Shown here: positions 43,560 to 55,560 of the stretch, one piece after another
Numbering within the stretch: the stretch's first letter is position 1
Layout: each line of letters begins with the position of its first letter
Assembly: GCA_038277395.1 (NCBI GenBank)
Contig: CM076192.1
Location: 125,375,470 to 125,439,469 of the forward strand
Length of the DNA stretch: 64,000 bases
Direction: 5' to 3'
From: Dryocosmus kuriphilus
Lineage: Eukaryota; Arthropoda; Insecta; Hymenoptera; Cynipidae
The notes under the pieces: model-generated
Databases searched by the model: none
What the model was told of the DNA's origin: nothing
Seen by the model: the letters and a program-made list of their open reading frames with translations, nothing else
Position numbers and translations under genes: made by a program

Positions 43560-46500
43560 CAACAATAAAAAAGTAGGTTACTGTTGGACTTAAACTTTGA
43601 ACGGAAATCACGCGTGTTGTCCCTCTGATGTCCTTATGATGACCCCATGTCCGTAAAAAAAGTATGAAAAAAAAAATATTTTTTCTCACTTTCAGAAGAA
43701 TCTCGAGTTTATTGAGTGGATGTTATTTTTGCATTCATTCACATTTTTACGTATATACCTAGAAAAATTTGTAAGAGACGAAATATTTCTAAGTTCAACT
43801 CAAAAAAATTGTCTTCAAAATAAAGTGTAAAATAGTTTTTTTTCAACATTTTAGACCATGCGGGCCTTCCAAGTTTTAATAAAAAAAAAAAAATTATGTT
43901 ACTGTGGACTTAAACATTGAACGGGAATCACGCGTGTTGTCCCTATGATGTCCTTATGATGACCCCATGTCCATAAAAAATATATGAAAAAAAAAAGATT
44001 TTTTCTCACTTTTAAAAGAATCTCGAGTACATTGAGTGGATGTTATTTTTTTTATTCATTCACATTTTTACGTTGACACTTAGAAAAAATTTGTATGAGT
44101 CGAAATATTTCTAAGTTCAACTCAAAAAAATTGTCTTCAAAATAAAGTGTAAAATAGTTTTTTTTTGATATTTTAGACCATTCGGGCCTTCCAAGTTTTA
44201 ATAAAAAAAAAATTATGTTACTGTGGACTTAAACTTTGAACGGGAATCACGCGTGTTGTCCCTATGATGTCCTTATGATGACCCCATGTCCATAAAAAAT
44301 ATATGAAAAAAAAAGATTTTTTCTCAGTTTTAAAAGAATCTCGAGTACATTGAGTGGATGTTTTTTTTTTTTATTCATTCACATTTTTACGTTGACACTT
44401 AGAAAAAATTTGTAAGAGTCGAAATATTTCTAAGTTCAACTCAAAAAAATTTTCTTCAAAATAAAGTGTAAAATAGTTTTTTTTTTGATATTTTAGACCA
44501 TTCGGGCCTTCCAAGTTTTAATAAAAAAAAAATTATGTTACTGTGGACTTAAACTTTGAACGGAATCACGCGTGTTGTCCCTATGATGTCCTTATGATGA
44601 CCCCATGTCCATAAAAAATATATGAAAAAAAAGATTTTTTCTCAGTTTTAAAAGAATCTCGAGTACATTGAGTGGATGTTATTTTTTTTATTCATTCACA
44701 TTTTTACGTTGACACTTAGAAAAAATTTGTAAGAGTCGAAATATTTCTAAGTTCAACTCAAAAAAATTGTCTTCAAAATAAAGTGTAAAATAGTTTTTTT
44801 TTTTTGATATTTTAGACCATTCGGGCCTTCCAAGTTTTAATAAAAAAAAAATTGTGTTACTGTGGACTTAAACTTTGAACGGGAATCACGCGTGTTGTCC
44901 CTATGATGTCCTTATGATGACCCCATGTCCGTAAAAAATATATGAAAGAGAAAGATTTTTCCTCACTTTTAAAAGAATCTCGAGTACATTGAGTGGATGT
45001 TCTTTTTTTTTATTCATTCACATTTTTACGTTGACACTTAGAAAAAATTTGTAAGTCGAAATATTTCTAAGTTCAACTCAAAAAAATTGTCTTCAAAATA
45101 AAGTGTAGAATAGTTTTTTTTTTTTGATATTTTAGATCATGCGGGCCTTCCAAGTTTTAATAAAAAAAAAAATTATGTTACTGTGGACTTAAACTTTGAA
45201 CGGGAATCACGCGTGTTGTCCCTATGATGTCCTTATGATGACCCCATGTCCATAAAAAATATATGAAAAAAAAAGATTTTTTCTCACTTTTAAAAGAATC
45301 TCGAGTACATTGAGTGGATGTTATTTTTTTTATTCATTCACATTTTTACGTTGACACTTAGAAAAAATTTGTAAGAGTCGAAATATTTCTAAGTTCAACT
45401 CAAAAAAATTGTCTTCAAAATAAAGTGTAAAATCGTTTTTCTTTTTATATTTTAGACCATGCGGGCCTTCCAGGTTTTAATAACAAAAAAAATTATGTTA
45501 CTGTGGACTTAAAATTTGAACGAGAATCGGGCGTGTTGTCCCTATGATGTCCTTATGATGACCCCATGTCCGTAAAAAATGTATGAAAAAAAATATTTTT
45601 CCTCACTTTCAGAAGAATCTCGAGTTTCTTGAGTGGGTATTATTTCTTTATTTATTCACATTTTTAAGTTAATACTGAGAAAAAATTTGTAAGAGTCGAA
45701 ATATTTCTAAGTTCAACAAAAAAAAATTGTCTTCAAAATAAAGTGTAAAATCGTTTTTTTTTTTTTATATTTTAGACCATGCGGGCCTTCCAAGTTTTAA
45801 TAACAAAAAAAATTATGTTACTGTGGACTTAAACATTGAACGGGAATCACGCGTGTTGTCCCTATGATGTCCTTATGATGACCCCATGTCCATAAAAAAT
45901 ATATGAAAAAAAAAGATTTTTTCTCACTTTTAAAAGAATCTCGAGTACATTGAGTGGATGTTATTTTTTTTATTCATTCACATTTTTACGTTGACACTTA
46001 GAAAAAATTTGTATGAGTCGAAATATTTCTAAGTTCAACTCAAAAAAATTGTCTTCAAAATAAAGTGTAAAATAGTTTTTTTTTGATATTTTAGACCATT
46101 CGGGCCTTCCAAGTTTTAATAAAAAAAAAATTATGTTACTGTGGACTTAAGCTTTGAACGGGAATCACGCGTGTTGTCCCTATGATGTCCTTATGATGAC
46201 CCCATGTCCATAAAAAAATATATGAAAAAAAAGATTTTTTCTCAGTTTTAAAAGAATCTCGAGTACATTGAGTGGATGTTCTTTTTTTTTATTCATTCAC
46301 ATTTTTACGTTGACACTTAGAAAAAATTTGTAAGTCGAAATATTTCTAAGTTCAACTCAAAAAAATTGTCTTCAAAATAAAGTGTAGAATAGTTTTTTTT
46401 TGATATTTTAGATCATGCGGGCCTTCCAAGTTTTAATAAAAAAAAAATTATGTTACTGTGGACTTAAACTTTGAACGGGAATCACGCGTGTTGTCCCTAT

Positions 46501-48068
46501 GATGTCCTTATGATGACCCCATGTCCATAAAAAATATATGAAAAAAAAAGATTTTTTCTCACTTTTAAAAGAATCTCGAGTACATTGAGTGGATGTTATT
46601 TTTTTTATTCATTCACATTTTTACGTTGACACTTAGAAAAAATTTGTAAGAGTCGAAATATTTCTAAGTTCAACTCAAAAAAATTGTCTTCAAAATAAAG
46701 TGTAGAATAGTTTTTTTTTGATATTTTAGATCATGCGGGCCTTCCAAGTTTTAATAAAAAAAAAAATTATGTTACTGTGGACTTAAACTTTGAACGGGAA
46801 TCACGCGTGTTGTCCCTATGATGTCCTTATGATGACCCCATGTCCATAAAAAATATATGAAAAAAAAAGATTTTTTCTCACTTTTAAAAGAATCTCGAGT
46901 ACATTGAGTGGATGTTATTTTTTTTATTCATTCACATTTTTACGTTGACACTTAGAAAAAATTTGTAAGGGTCGAAATATTTCTAAGTTCAACTCAAAAA
47001 AATTGTCTTCAAAATAAAGTGTAAAATCGTTTTTCTTTTTATATTTTAGACCATGCGGGCCTTCCAGGTTTTAATAACAAAAAAAATTATGTTACTGTGG
47101 ACTTAAAATTTGAACGAGAATCGGGCGTGTTGTCCCTATGATGTCCTTATGATGACCCCATGTCCGTAAAAAATGTATGAAAAAAAAATATTTTTCCTCA
47201 CTTTCAGAAGAATCTCGAGTTTCTTGAGTGGGTATTATTTCTTTATTTATTCACATTTTTAAGTTAATACTGAGAAAAAATTTGTAAGAGTCGAAATATT
47301 TCTAAGTTCAACAAAAAAAAATTGTCTTCAAAATAAAGTGTAAAATCGTTTTTTTTTTATATTTTAGACCATGCGGGCCTTCCAAGTTTTAATAACAAAA
47401 AAAATTATGTTACTGTGGACTTAAAATTTGAACGAGAATCAGGCGTGTTGTCCCTATGATGTCCTTATGATGACCCCATGTCCGTAAAAAATGTATGAAA
47501 AAAAATATTTTTCCTCACTTTCAGAAGAATCTCGAGTTTCTTGAGTGGATATTATTTCTTTATTTATTCATATTTTTAAGTTAATACTGAGAAAAAATTT
47601 GTAAGAGTCGAAATATTTCTAAGTTCAACTCAAAAAAATTGTCTTCAATATAAAGTGTAAAACAGTTTTTTTCAACATTTTAGACCATTCGGGCCTCTCA
47701 AGTTTTAAGAAAAAAAAATATATTATGTTACTGTGGACTTAAACTTTGAACGAGAATCAGGCGTGTTGTCCGTATGATGCCCTTATGATGACCCCATGTC
47801 CGTAAAAAATATATGGAAGAAAAATTTTTTTCTCACTTTTAAAAGAATCTCGAGTACATGGAGTGGATGTTGTTTTTTTTATTCATTCACATTTTTACGT
47901 TGACACTTAGAAAAAATTTGTAAGAGTCGAAATATTTCTAAGTTCAACTCAAAATAATTGTCTTCAAAATAAAGTGTAAAATAGTTTTTTTCAACATTTT
48001 AGACCATGCGGGCCTTCCAAGTTTTAATAAAAAAAAAATTATGTTACTGTGGACTTTAACTTTGAACG
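43560..48068 (+). repeat. ~319-bp satellite array, about 14 units
   Basis: The word CGCGTGTTGTCCCTATGATG recurs at about 43610, 43930, 44247, 44569, 44888, 45207, 45528, 45848, 46167, 46486, 46804, 47124, 47440 and 47760, spacing 316-322 bp. Units differ mainly in A/T run length. The unit beginning near 45485 and the one near 47083 share the same private variants (AACGAGAATCGGGCG) and are five units apart, as are their neighbours. No open frame. Forward and reverse pairs of the same unit occur at 28.6-29.2 and 27.0-27.5 kb. Confidence 0.95.
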
Positions 48069-48345
48069 GTGAGCTACTTGAATCTTGAAGTAAAATGTTT
48101 ACTTTATCAATATAGGCAAAAGAATATACAAGACTTATTTGAAATGTTTAGATTAAGATGATGTTTGTATTTTCTTAAACTTAAAGTTGCGCATAATCAT
48201 TAATAACTCTACTCTAAAATGTTAATAAGCGTTGCTATTAAACAATTTCAGAATTTGCATTGAATGAATTAATTCCCGTGTTTCGAATCAGGTTTAAAGG
48301 TTTTAGCAAAACTACACACACCTTAGTATTAGAAATTATACACAT
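48069..48345. other. Spacer, no gene
   Basis: AT-rich sequence between the satellite array and the GACGTC-type module. Nothing supportable. Confidence 0.5.
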
Positions 48346-48540
48346 GTCTTTTATAGGTCTTTAAGATCGTCCCTGCGGACTTATGTGGGACGTCTTTAGG
48401 CCAGACATAAAACGTCTTTAGGACGTCCTAAAGTTGTTTTTATTATGACTATGGGACATAGACGCCAACGTCCCCGAATGTCCTGGGACGTTCAAAGACG
48501 TCCTGAGGACGTCTTTAGGATGTCCCGGTGCCCACTGGGT
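48346..48540. repeat. GACGTC-type module, reverse orientation, CCCACTGGG end
   Basis: Carries words such as GGACGTCTTTAGG, AAACGTCTTTAGGACGTCC and CCTGAGGACGTCTTTAGG. It ends GTGCCCACTGGGTA at 48540. This is the inverted counterpart of the start of 23131-23360, so the two show the two ends of one element family. Confidence 0.65.
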
Positions 48541-48792
48541 ATCGAGCGCGAAGCGCGAGTGTCATGATGAGAATGTATTCCTTAAGGGCGATAGAGCCTT
48601 AAGTAAAATAGTTCCTTTTGGAATTTTTAATGTAAAGGTTTATAGGATACATAAACACCGAGCGCGTAGCGCGAGGTGAATAATTTATCGAGCGCGAAGC
48701 GCGAGTGCCGTAAATAACGTATCGAGCGCGAAGCGCGAGTGCCAACAGACGTGCGCCCTAGGCGCGCTCACACTTCGCGCGAAGCGGGCAAA
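48541..48792. repeat. GC-rich GAGCGCGAAGCGCGAG module, second copy
   Basis: Nearly identical to 21899-22139 over its length, with one extra CGAGCGCGAAGCGCGAG word (about 48722-48738) and loss of part of the 3' GC palindrome. In both places it directly follows a ...TA junction next to a dispersed repeat. Confidence 0.85.
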
Positions 48793-48836
48793 TTTTTTAA
48801 ATCTACAAGTTATAATTTCTTATCTAATTTTAAGAC

Positions 48837-50468
48837 ATCCCAGTCAGAATTTTACAACTGGTCCAACAACGGTCCAGCATCGGTTGCCGTTTGCCGACTG
48901 TCGGTAGCCGACTGCTGGTCAAGAGTTGGGGATGATAACGTGGAAAATCATTGGCCCAACGTTGGCAACCGATATAACGGCACCAGCATTGGGCCACTAT
49001 TGGTAACCGATATAACGGTTGCCAGCATTGGGCCACCGTTGACAACCAATATAACCTACCTATTATAGAGAACCTTAAATAATTAAGAATGAAGTGTATA
49101 TTTATGGGAAAAACAATAATCCCTAATTCCACATCCTAGTTTTTAGGCTTGGGCTAAAAAAATATATTTCATGTTATTATTATTTTAATACTCTATTCTG
49201 TTAACATATTTAAGTAAACAATTATTCACTATTTAATGTAACACAATCACTTATTTACATTTACACTAATTATAATCGCACGCTCTTAAAATTTTTTTAT
49301 TCGCATCGGGATCGAACACCCCTCATTCGCATTCCTAATTCCTACTCCTAACCTTCCTAACGCCTAAAGCCTCACGGCTAACTTAACATGGCTTACACCG
49401 GAAAAAATCGAACAAATAAGGTACTGCTGCAAGGCCGTTTGACAAATGTTTATGACCCATTTCATCAAAAATTTCGGCTTTAGAGATTTGAATAATTTAT
49501 GGGTTCAAAATTTCTCCTTTTGTAATGAAAGAATGCTTTTTTAAGTATAAAATTATGAAATTTTTATGTATTTGTAAATTTAATTATAATTCAAAAAATT
49601 CATTATTCTCAACATTACAAAACTACGCAAATGTTAAATTCACAAATTTATACAGTTCTTGAAATTTAAAATATTTGAAATTACAAAATTTCCTAAGTCA
49701 TAAAACACCCGAAAAAAGAAATTCGGTGTTATAATATTATATAATATGCTCAGTCTGACAATCGAGCAAGCGTTGGTCCGTCTTCTATGCTAAAAAAGAT
49801 CCAATGTTGGCTGCCAGCTCTGTCTCGATACTCGCTCTGAAAGTCACACAAGCATTGGTCCATTTGGTATGCCAATATTGGCCCGATTTTGGCTGCCATA
49901 TCTGGCTTGATACTCGCTCTGACAGTCGGGCAAGCGTTGGTCTATTTGGTATGCCAATACTGGCCTAATGTTGGCTGCCAGATCTGTCTTGATACTCTCT
50001 CTGACAGTCGGGCAAGCGTTGGACCATGTGGTATGCCAATACTGGCCTAATGTTGGCTGCCAGCTCTGTCTCGATACTCGCTCTGAAAGTCGCACAAGCA
50101 TTGGTCCATTTGGTATGCCAATACTGGCCCGATGTTGGCTGCCATATCTGGCTTGATGCTCGCTCTGACAGTCGGGCAAGCGTTGGACCATGTGGTATGC
50201 CAATACTGGCCTAATGTTGGCTGCCAGCTCTGTCTCGATACTCGCTCTGAAAGTCGCACAAGCATTGGTCCATTTGGTATGCCAATACTGGCCCGATGTT
50301 GGCTGCCATATCTGGCTTGATGCTCGCTCTGACAGTTGGACAAGCTTTGGACCATTTGTCCTGCCGATATTGGCTCAAATCCGGCTGACATCCGTCGTAT
50401 ACCGAGGGTGGGCCAATATTGGTCCAATTGTTACGATCGGCTGACCACTGGCAATTTCTGACTGGGAT
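48837..50468. mobile_element. TIR-bounded element carrying minisatellites
   Basis: Ends are ATCCCAGTCAGAATTTTACA at 48837 and, on the minus strand, ATCCCAGTCAGAAATTGCCA at 50468. The left 230 bp has GGCCCAACGTTGGCAACCG-type units of about 60 bp. An AT-rich middle (49140-49740) has no gene. The right 600 bp is the 82-bp repeat. No transposase. The CCCAGT start is shared with the CCCAGTGGGCAC modules. Whether left and right parts are one insertion is inference from the matching ends. Confidence 0.6.
49750..50400. repeat. 82-bp minisatellite with 164-bp dimeric period
   Basis: About 7-8 units of 82 bp. Two alternating types (CTGCCAGCTCTGTCTCGATA and CTGCCATATCTGGCTTGATG) give a 164-bp higher-order unit, seen as near-exact repeats starting at 50057 and 50221. 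The apparent ORFs in several frames here are by-products of repetition. Confidence 0.9.
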
Positions 50469-51100
50469 AAGCTTCATAAAATTCCTTAAAGTCCCTTTTA
50501 TCATTCTTGAAAATCTTGGTAAAATTTCTTCTGATTTTGAAACATCATCACTTAATATTCCTTCAAATTACAAGAATTAAAAAAATATAGCAAATACAAA
50601 AATCACAACAATTATCAGAATTAAAAATCTTTTAATTTCAATTTTAATGTACAAAATTTAATCTTTTCATTTTACTATAAAAGAATAAAATTTGAGATTT
50701 TTTTGCTCTGTACTCATAATTATGTTTAAAAGATGAGTACCTAGACAGAACGAAAAAATATCTAATTATAATATTTATCAAGTAAAATAAAGAAATCAAA
50801 TTTATTGATTAGAACTTTGATCTAGCACCCTTAAGAAAAACACAAATTCCACTCTGGGGATATTTTTTTATTACAAAGACCAAAAAAAGGTATAGAAAAA
50901 GTCAAACATTTCTGAGGAATTGGTACTGGAAATAGAAAGCTGGTCGTATGTTTTTTTTTATTTTGGATGTTGATTAAAAATTGATTTTTAATATAAATAA
51001 AAAACTGAAAAATGGTTTTGTAGACCATTGCGGGATAGCCACTGAGAGTTATACCTAAACAAATCCTTGGGTAAGCAGGATGTATTTCAATAAGATATTT
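50469..51100. other. AT-rich spacer, no gene
   Basis: Short A/T-rich frames only. No repeat or motif worth calling. Confidence 0.5.
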
Positions 51101-51102
51101 TT

Positions 51103-51440
51103 TCCGAGAATTTTACATTGTCGGGAATTTTCCGGTGACGGTAAATTTTAATTTCGGGGTTTTTATAAACTGCTGGTAGTTTTATAATTTCGGGGATTTT
51201 ATTTTTCGGTAATTATTTATTCGGGCATTTCATAGTGTCGGGAATTTTATTTTTTGGGAATTTTCTGTCGTCTCTTAGGTTTTTAGTTTGATTTTTAATT
51301 TGGGACGACTGAAAATTTTCAAAAAGTAAAATTGCCGACACTGTAAAATGCCCGAATAAATAATTACCGAAAAATTAAATTTCCAACATTATAAAATTAC
51401 CGACACTAAAAAATTCCCGAAAATGGAAATTTGCGGAAAA
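51103..51440. mobile_element. Foldback element with ~150-bp arms built on TCGGGAATTT words
   Basis: The left arm (51103-51270) includes TCGGTAATTATTTATTCGGG and GTGTCGGGAATTTTATTTTT. The right arm (about 51302-51440) is its reverse complement with few differences (CCCGAATAAATAATTACCGA). The loop is about 35 bp. Within each arm a TCGGGAATTTTA-like word repeats, so the arms are themselves quasi-tandem. Confidence 0.75.
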
Positions 51441-52750
51441 GATCTCTAAAAATATTTGAAAAATATTTATAAAATACCGAATAATTAAAAAAATGATTTC
51501 AAACGACCTTTAATTGACCCACCATGTATATAATTCAACAAATAATAAATTAGGGAATTTAAGATTATTGGAAAGTTAATAATTTTTCAAATTCAGTGGA
51601 GACACACTAATATTTTTTATTTATTTACTCACCTGCATTTTGACACCATACGTAAAATTTTTCACTGCCTTTCTTTGGTAAACAGAATAATGTAACACCA
51701 GCATCTCGTCATTTGTTTACACAGTCAATGTAAGCACACCGATCGGTAGCACTTCCAGACATTGTTTTATCCTATATTATCACTTCAAAGCACTTTTTAA
51801 ATGTGGTAACAGTAGTTCACTACAGTAAACTATTAATTAAGCTCAAGTTCGAGACAAAAATAGTTTCCAATCACTTAAATACCAAACGCTTTAATCTCAC
51901 CGGCATATGCGTTTTCCTTTGTTGTGAAATTAGGAAAATATGTGAATGCAGGTCTAATATGCGCGCGTCGTCGTATTGCGATTTAAAAAATTACACGATC
52001 TAATTTTAAGTTTTTATAAACTGTCTTTATAAAAATTTCACTACAATTAGGAAGTACAGCCTGGCTTACATTATAATACTAAAATGTTTTTTAATCTTAA
52101 TGTATATATAATATCTATATACATATACATATTTATATAAATAAAAATTAAATGTTAATACGTACCTGATTGCAAAAAATAATTTTGCTTAAATATTTTC
52201 GTTGACTTTTAATTTTTTCAGTAATATTACTAATTAATTAATTAGCTGAATATTACACTTAGGTATTTTTTTAGTTTTCTGTCTTTTAAATAGAAATATG
52301 AAAATAGAGTATATTTTTTTGCATAAAAAGGATTCTTTAAATTTTTAGAAATGTTTATATACGTAAAAATTCCAAGTATCCTTTTTATTTTTATTTTTTA
52401 AGTTTTCATAAGTTTTCTTAATAAAAATATAAAGATACAGTTTCAATGGTATAATTTTCAATCAATATTTTCAATTACTTTTATTTTCTTTTATTAATAT
52501 TGATTTATATATAACCAAGCAACAGTAAAGTTTGCTATACAATGGTAAAGTCATCCCATCCTTTCTAGATATAGATTTTATACAGAATTATCTTTTATAT
52601 ATTTTCAGTGACTTGTTCATTCTTTATTTATAGAACACTATATTTTACTAAGAATATTTTCAAATGGGAAAAAGTTACTTTCAGTCCTCAAGAATAAATA
52701 AATAATCCATAATAATTATAAAGTTTCAAATTCCCGCTCGAAAAAAGCAG
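51441..52750. other. AT-rich spacer, no gene
   Basis: Very A/T-rich with a TA/CATA low-complexity patch near 52095-52145. Short frames only. Confidence 0.5.
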
Positions 52751-52758
52751 AGTTTATT

Positions 52759-52886
52759 GCGCCACCTCGTGGCATGTGGTCAAAATAATGCGCTTAAACA
52801 TAGAGGCATTGCCGAATTTAGCCGAAGCGTACCGAAACAAACCGAAGCCACAAATACTACAGTAACGCCGCCCTCGTGGCATGTGG
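52759..52886 (-). promoter_or_regulatory. Pair of CTCF-like motifs
   Basis: On the minus strand 52759-52772 reads CCACGAGGTGGCGC, which contains the fly CTCF-type core AGGTGGCGC. 52866-52879 reads CCACGAGGGCGGCG. The two share CTCGTGGCATGTGG on the plus strand (52766-52779 and 52873-52886), 107 bp apart, in a small GC-richer island. Binding is not shown by sequence alone. A repeat origin is the main alternative. Confidence 0.35.
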
Positions 52887-53859
52887 CCTAACTAGACCCG
52901 AGCCGCATCTATTTTAAAATATCTTTGGTAACATAACGATCAAGTTTCAGGGCAAGAACCAAAAATTGTCACAAAATTGTCATCTTTGCCAATTTTTTTC
53001 AAGATCAAAATATGACCTTGAAGTGATCAGACTATTTTTCTCATATTCCTTATCACATAAGCTACCCTCTGTTAAAATTTCAAGTTCCCAAGTCACGTAG
53101 ATCCCGAAATATTTGATTTTGACACAAATATTTTCGATTTTTCCCACTGTGCGGCGGTGCTGTTGACATTGAGGTATAACCAACCTTTTGCAAAAGATTT
53201 GTTCTTCTGACTGTGCTTTTTACAATTAAAACAGAATAAAAGTAAAACGTTGCCCTCAAGAATGTTAAAGTAATTAATACCAAAGTGCAAAGCGTCTCTT
53301 TCTGACTTCTAAACTTTGTAAATAGGTAAATGCCGTAAATACTAATCCGCGCAAAAATTAAAGTACATAAAGTAAATAACACAATAAAATCATACGTCAT
53401 AAAATAAATCATTGTTTTTGAAAGATGTTATTGCTGTCACCAGAATAAAATATACGTTAGGTTATGTGAATAAGTTGCCAATCTCGCGTAGAAAACTTAG
53501 GATGTAATATACGCAGTAATATACGTGTAGAATTCCACGTATAATACGTGGCGTAGTATACATTGCGAACCCTGGTGTACACTGAAAAAATATCAGAACT
53601 AAGCACCAGTATTGTTACCTATAAAAATTCCTAAAACTGTAGTGATTGTGTAATTGCAACTTGTAAACATTCAAATCTGCAGTAAGTAATTATTTGTTTC
53701 ATTCATAGCTTACGTGCATTTACAAATTATCATAACTAGTAAATCAAGTTATATGTTTATATGTAGTATGGATAAATTGAATAGAATGGCTTCAAGCCTA
53801 AGTGATTCTTCGTTAAAAAACACCGTGCCAGTTTGCATAAGCTTTTATTTATTTCCAGG
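52887..53859. other. Spacer, no gene
   Basis: Mixed AT-rich sequence. An imperfect palindrome ATACGTGTAGAATTCCACGT lies near 53522. No supportable gene. Confidence 0.45.
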
Positions 53860-53939
53860 GTCTGGTGTCACCCCCAGACAGGTGGCACCCGGTGCGTACC
53901 GCTCCTGGCGCCCCCCCCCCCCCCCTAGCTACACCACTG
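53860..53939. mobile_element. hAT-like terminus, isolated
   Basis: Ends CTAGCTACACCACTG at 53939, the reverse complement of a CAGTGGTGTAGCTAG hAT-type terminus, preceded by a run of about 15 C. Words such as GGTGTCACCCCCAGACAGGT and GGTGGCACCC lie just inside. These recall GTGACACCC / GGTGTCACCCC inside the 8487 terminus, so the two probably belong to related families. No opposite end found. Confidence 0.5.
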
Positions 53940-54259
53940 TACGTTTCATATAATAAATCAGATATATGTTGAATTTATTTGCCTAAAAAAGTAGGGTTAG
54001 GTAAAAAATAATTGAAAATTACTCCTACTTGAAAAGTACATGTATATGTGTGTTACGATTTTTTCATTACAAATACATAGAAGTTGTATCCTAAATTGAA
54101 TAAAGATTGAGTAATTTGTCCAATTACTCTCAGTCTTAATGTTTTCTTTAGGGCCTCTTAATAAATTACGTAACACACTTTTGCTAATTTTTACCCCTCG
54201 CCTCCACCATGTAAAAGGGAATAAAATGTTATGAATTTAATTTTTACATTTTTTAAAAT

Positions 54260-55560
54260 TAATACTACACATCTCTAATTATTTAATATTTTGTATGTTT
54301 CAAAAGTCAATTTTAAAAAACATTCTTAAGGAAACAGTATTTTTTATCTATAATAAGTCTGTTTCGTATAGATTTCGGGTAAGGAGAACAATTCTTATAA
54401 TGGAGGATAGGAAAATCACGAAAAATTAAATACTCATACCAAAACAAAGAATTTGCGAATCTAGACAGTTAAGAAAAATTAATTCCTACCATTTTTTTTC
54501 CCTGAAAAACTTAATTTTTGATTTTTTCTAAGATTCTAATACATACATTTCTCCAATTATTTAATGTTTGTTACGCTGCTCCAGTTGATTTTAAAGATAA
54601 AATTTTTCTTCATTAAATAATAGTTTTCATTTATTATAAATTATAGGCCACATATGTTTTTATATTTTCCAACGAAAAATTTAATTTTCTACGTTTAAGA
54701 AATATTACTAATACATATCTCCAATTATTTAATATTTTCTATGTTTATGATGTTTATTTTAAAGAGAAGATTCATATGTTCCTTTATCATGAAATAATTT
54801 TTATTTATTATAATTTAATTGATTGCCGTATAATTTCTGTTCTCTAAAAATAATCATTTTTCCATTTTTACCATTTTTTCATGAAAAACTTCATTTTTTA
54901 AATTTATTAAATTATTAATACACATTTTATGTTATTTAACATTTTTCATGTATTTAAAGTTCATTTTTAAAAGAAAAATCTATTTAATGTTTATAAAATA
55001 ATAACTCTTACCATTTAAAAAAATATTTTTGCAACTTTTTCCAAGAAAAATTTAACTTTTTACATTTTCTTATGTTTCAAATACATACCTACAACTATTT
55101 AATATTTTTTATGTATCTGAGATTCATTTTATAGAGAAAAATTCTTCTTCATTAAACACTAGTTTTCTTATTCTAAATTAATTGGGCACTTTTGTCTATT
55201 TTTTAAAAATTACAATAGTTGTTGATGTACATAAATTAAATTCATATTAATTTCATTAAATAAAAATTTTAATTTCAATGTTTTTAATATTCTTGTGAAC
55301 TAAAAAATTCTGTAATAGATTTTTATGAAGAATGAATTTAGTATTAATTACAATTGTATGAAAATATATAAACGAAATTAAAAATTCTCCAATAGTAAAT
55401 ACAAGTGTTACCATCTCGAATAAATACCTTATTTATTAAGAAAATTTAATACTTTTTATGTTTCTGAAGTTTATTTTAAAGAGAAAATTTTTCATATTTA
55501 TCAAATAATAACGTTTATTTATGGAAAATTAAATAATTGTATAGACAAAATAATAATTAA
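54260..55560. repeat. Degenerate AT-rich tandem repeat, about six units
   Basis: Words close to ATACATATCTCCAATTATTT and TTTATTTTAAAGAGAAAATT, then TTCATTAAATAATAG, recur at about 54265, 54540, 54708, 54915, 55078 and 55440. Spacing is irregular (160-360 bp). Each unit also has a CCATTTTTTCATGAAAAACTT-like word. It is strongly diverged. Confidence 0.5.

Noticed and set aside
49844..50504. Several frames of 60-126 codons
   Set aside because: They are translations of the 82-bp minisatellite and lack start context or unique sequence.
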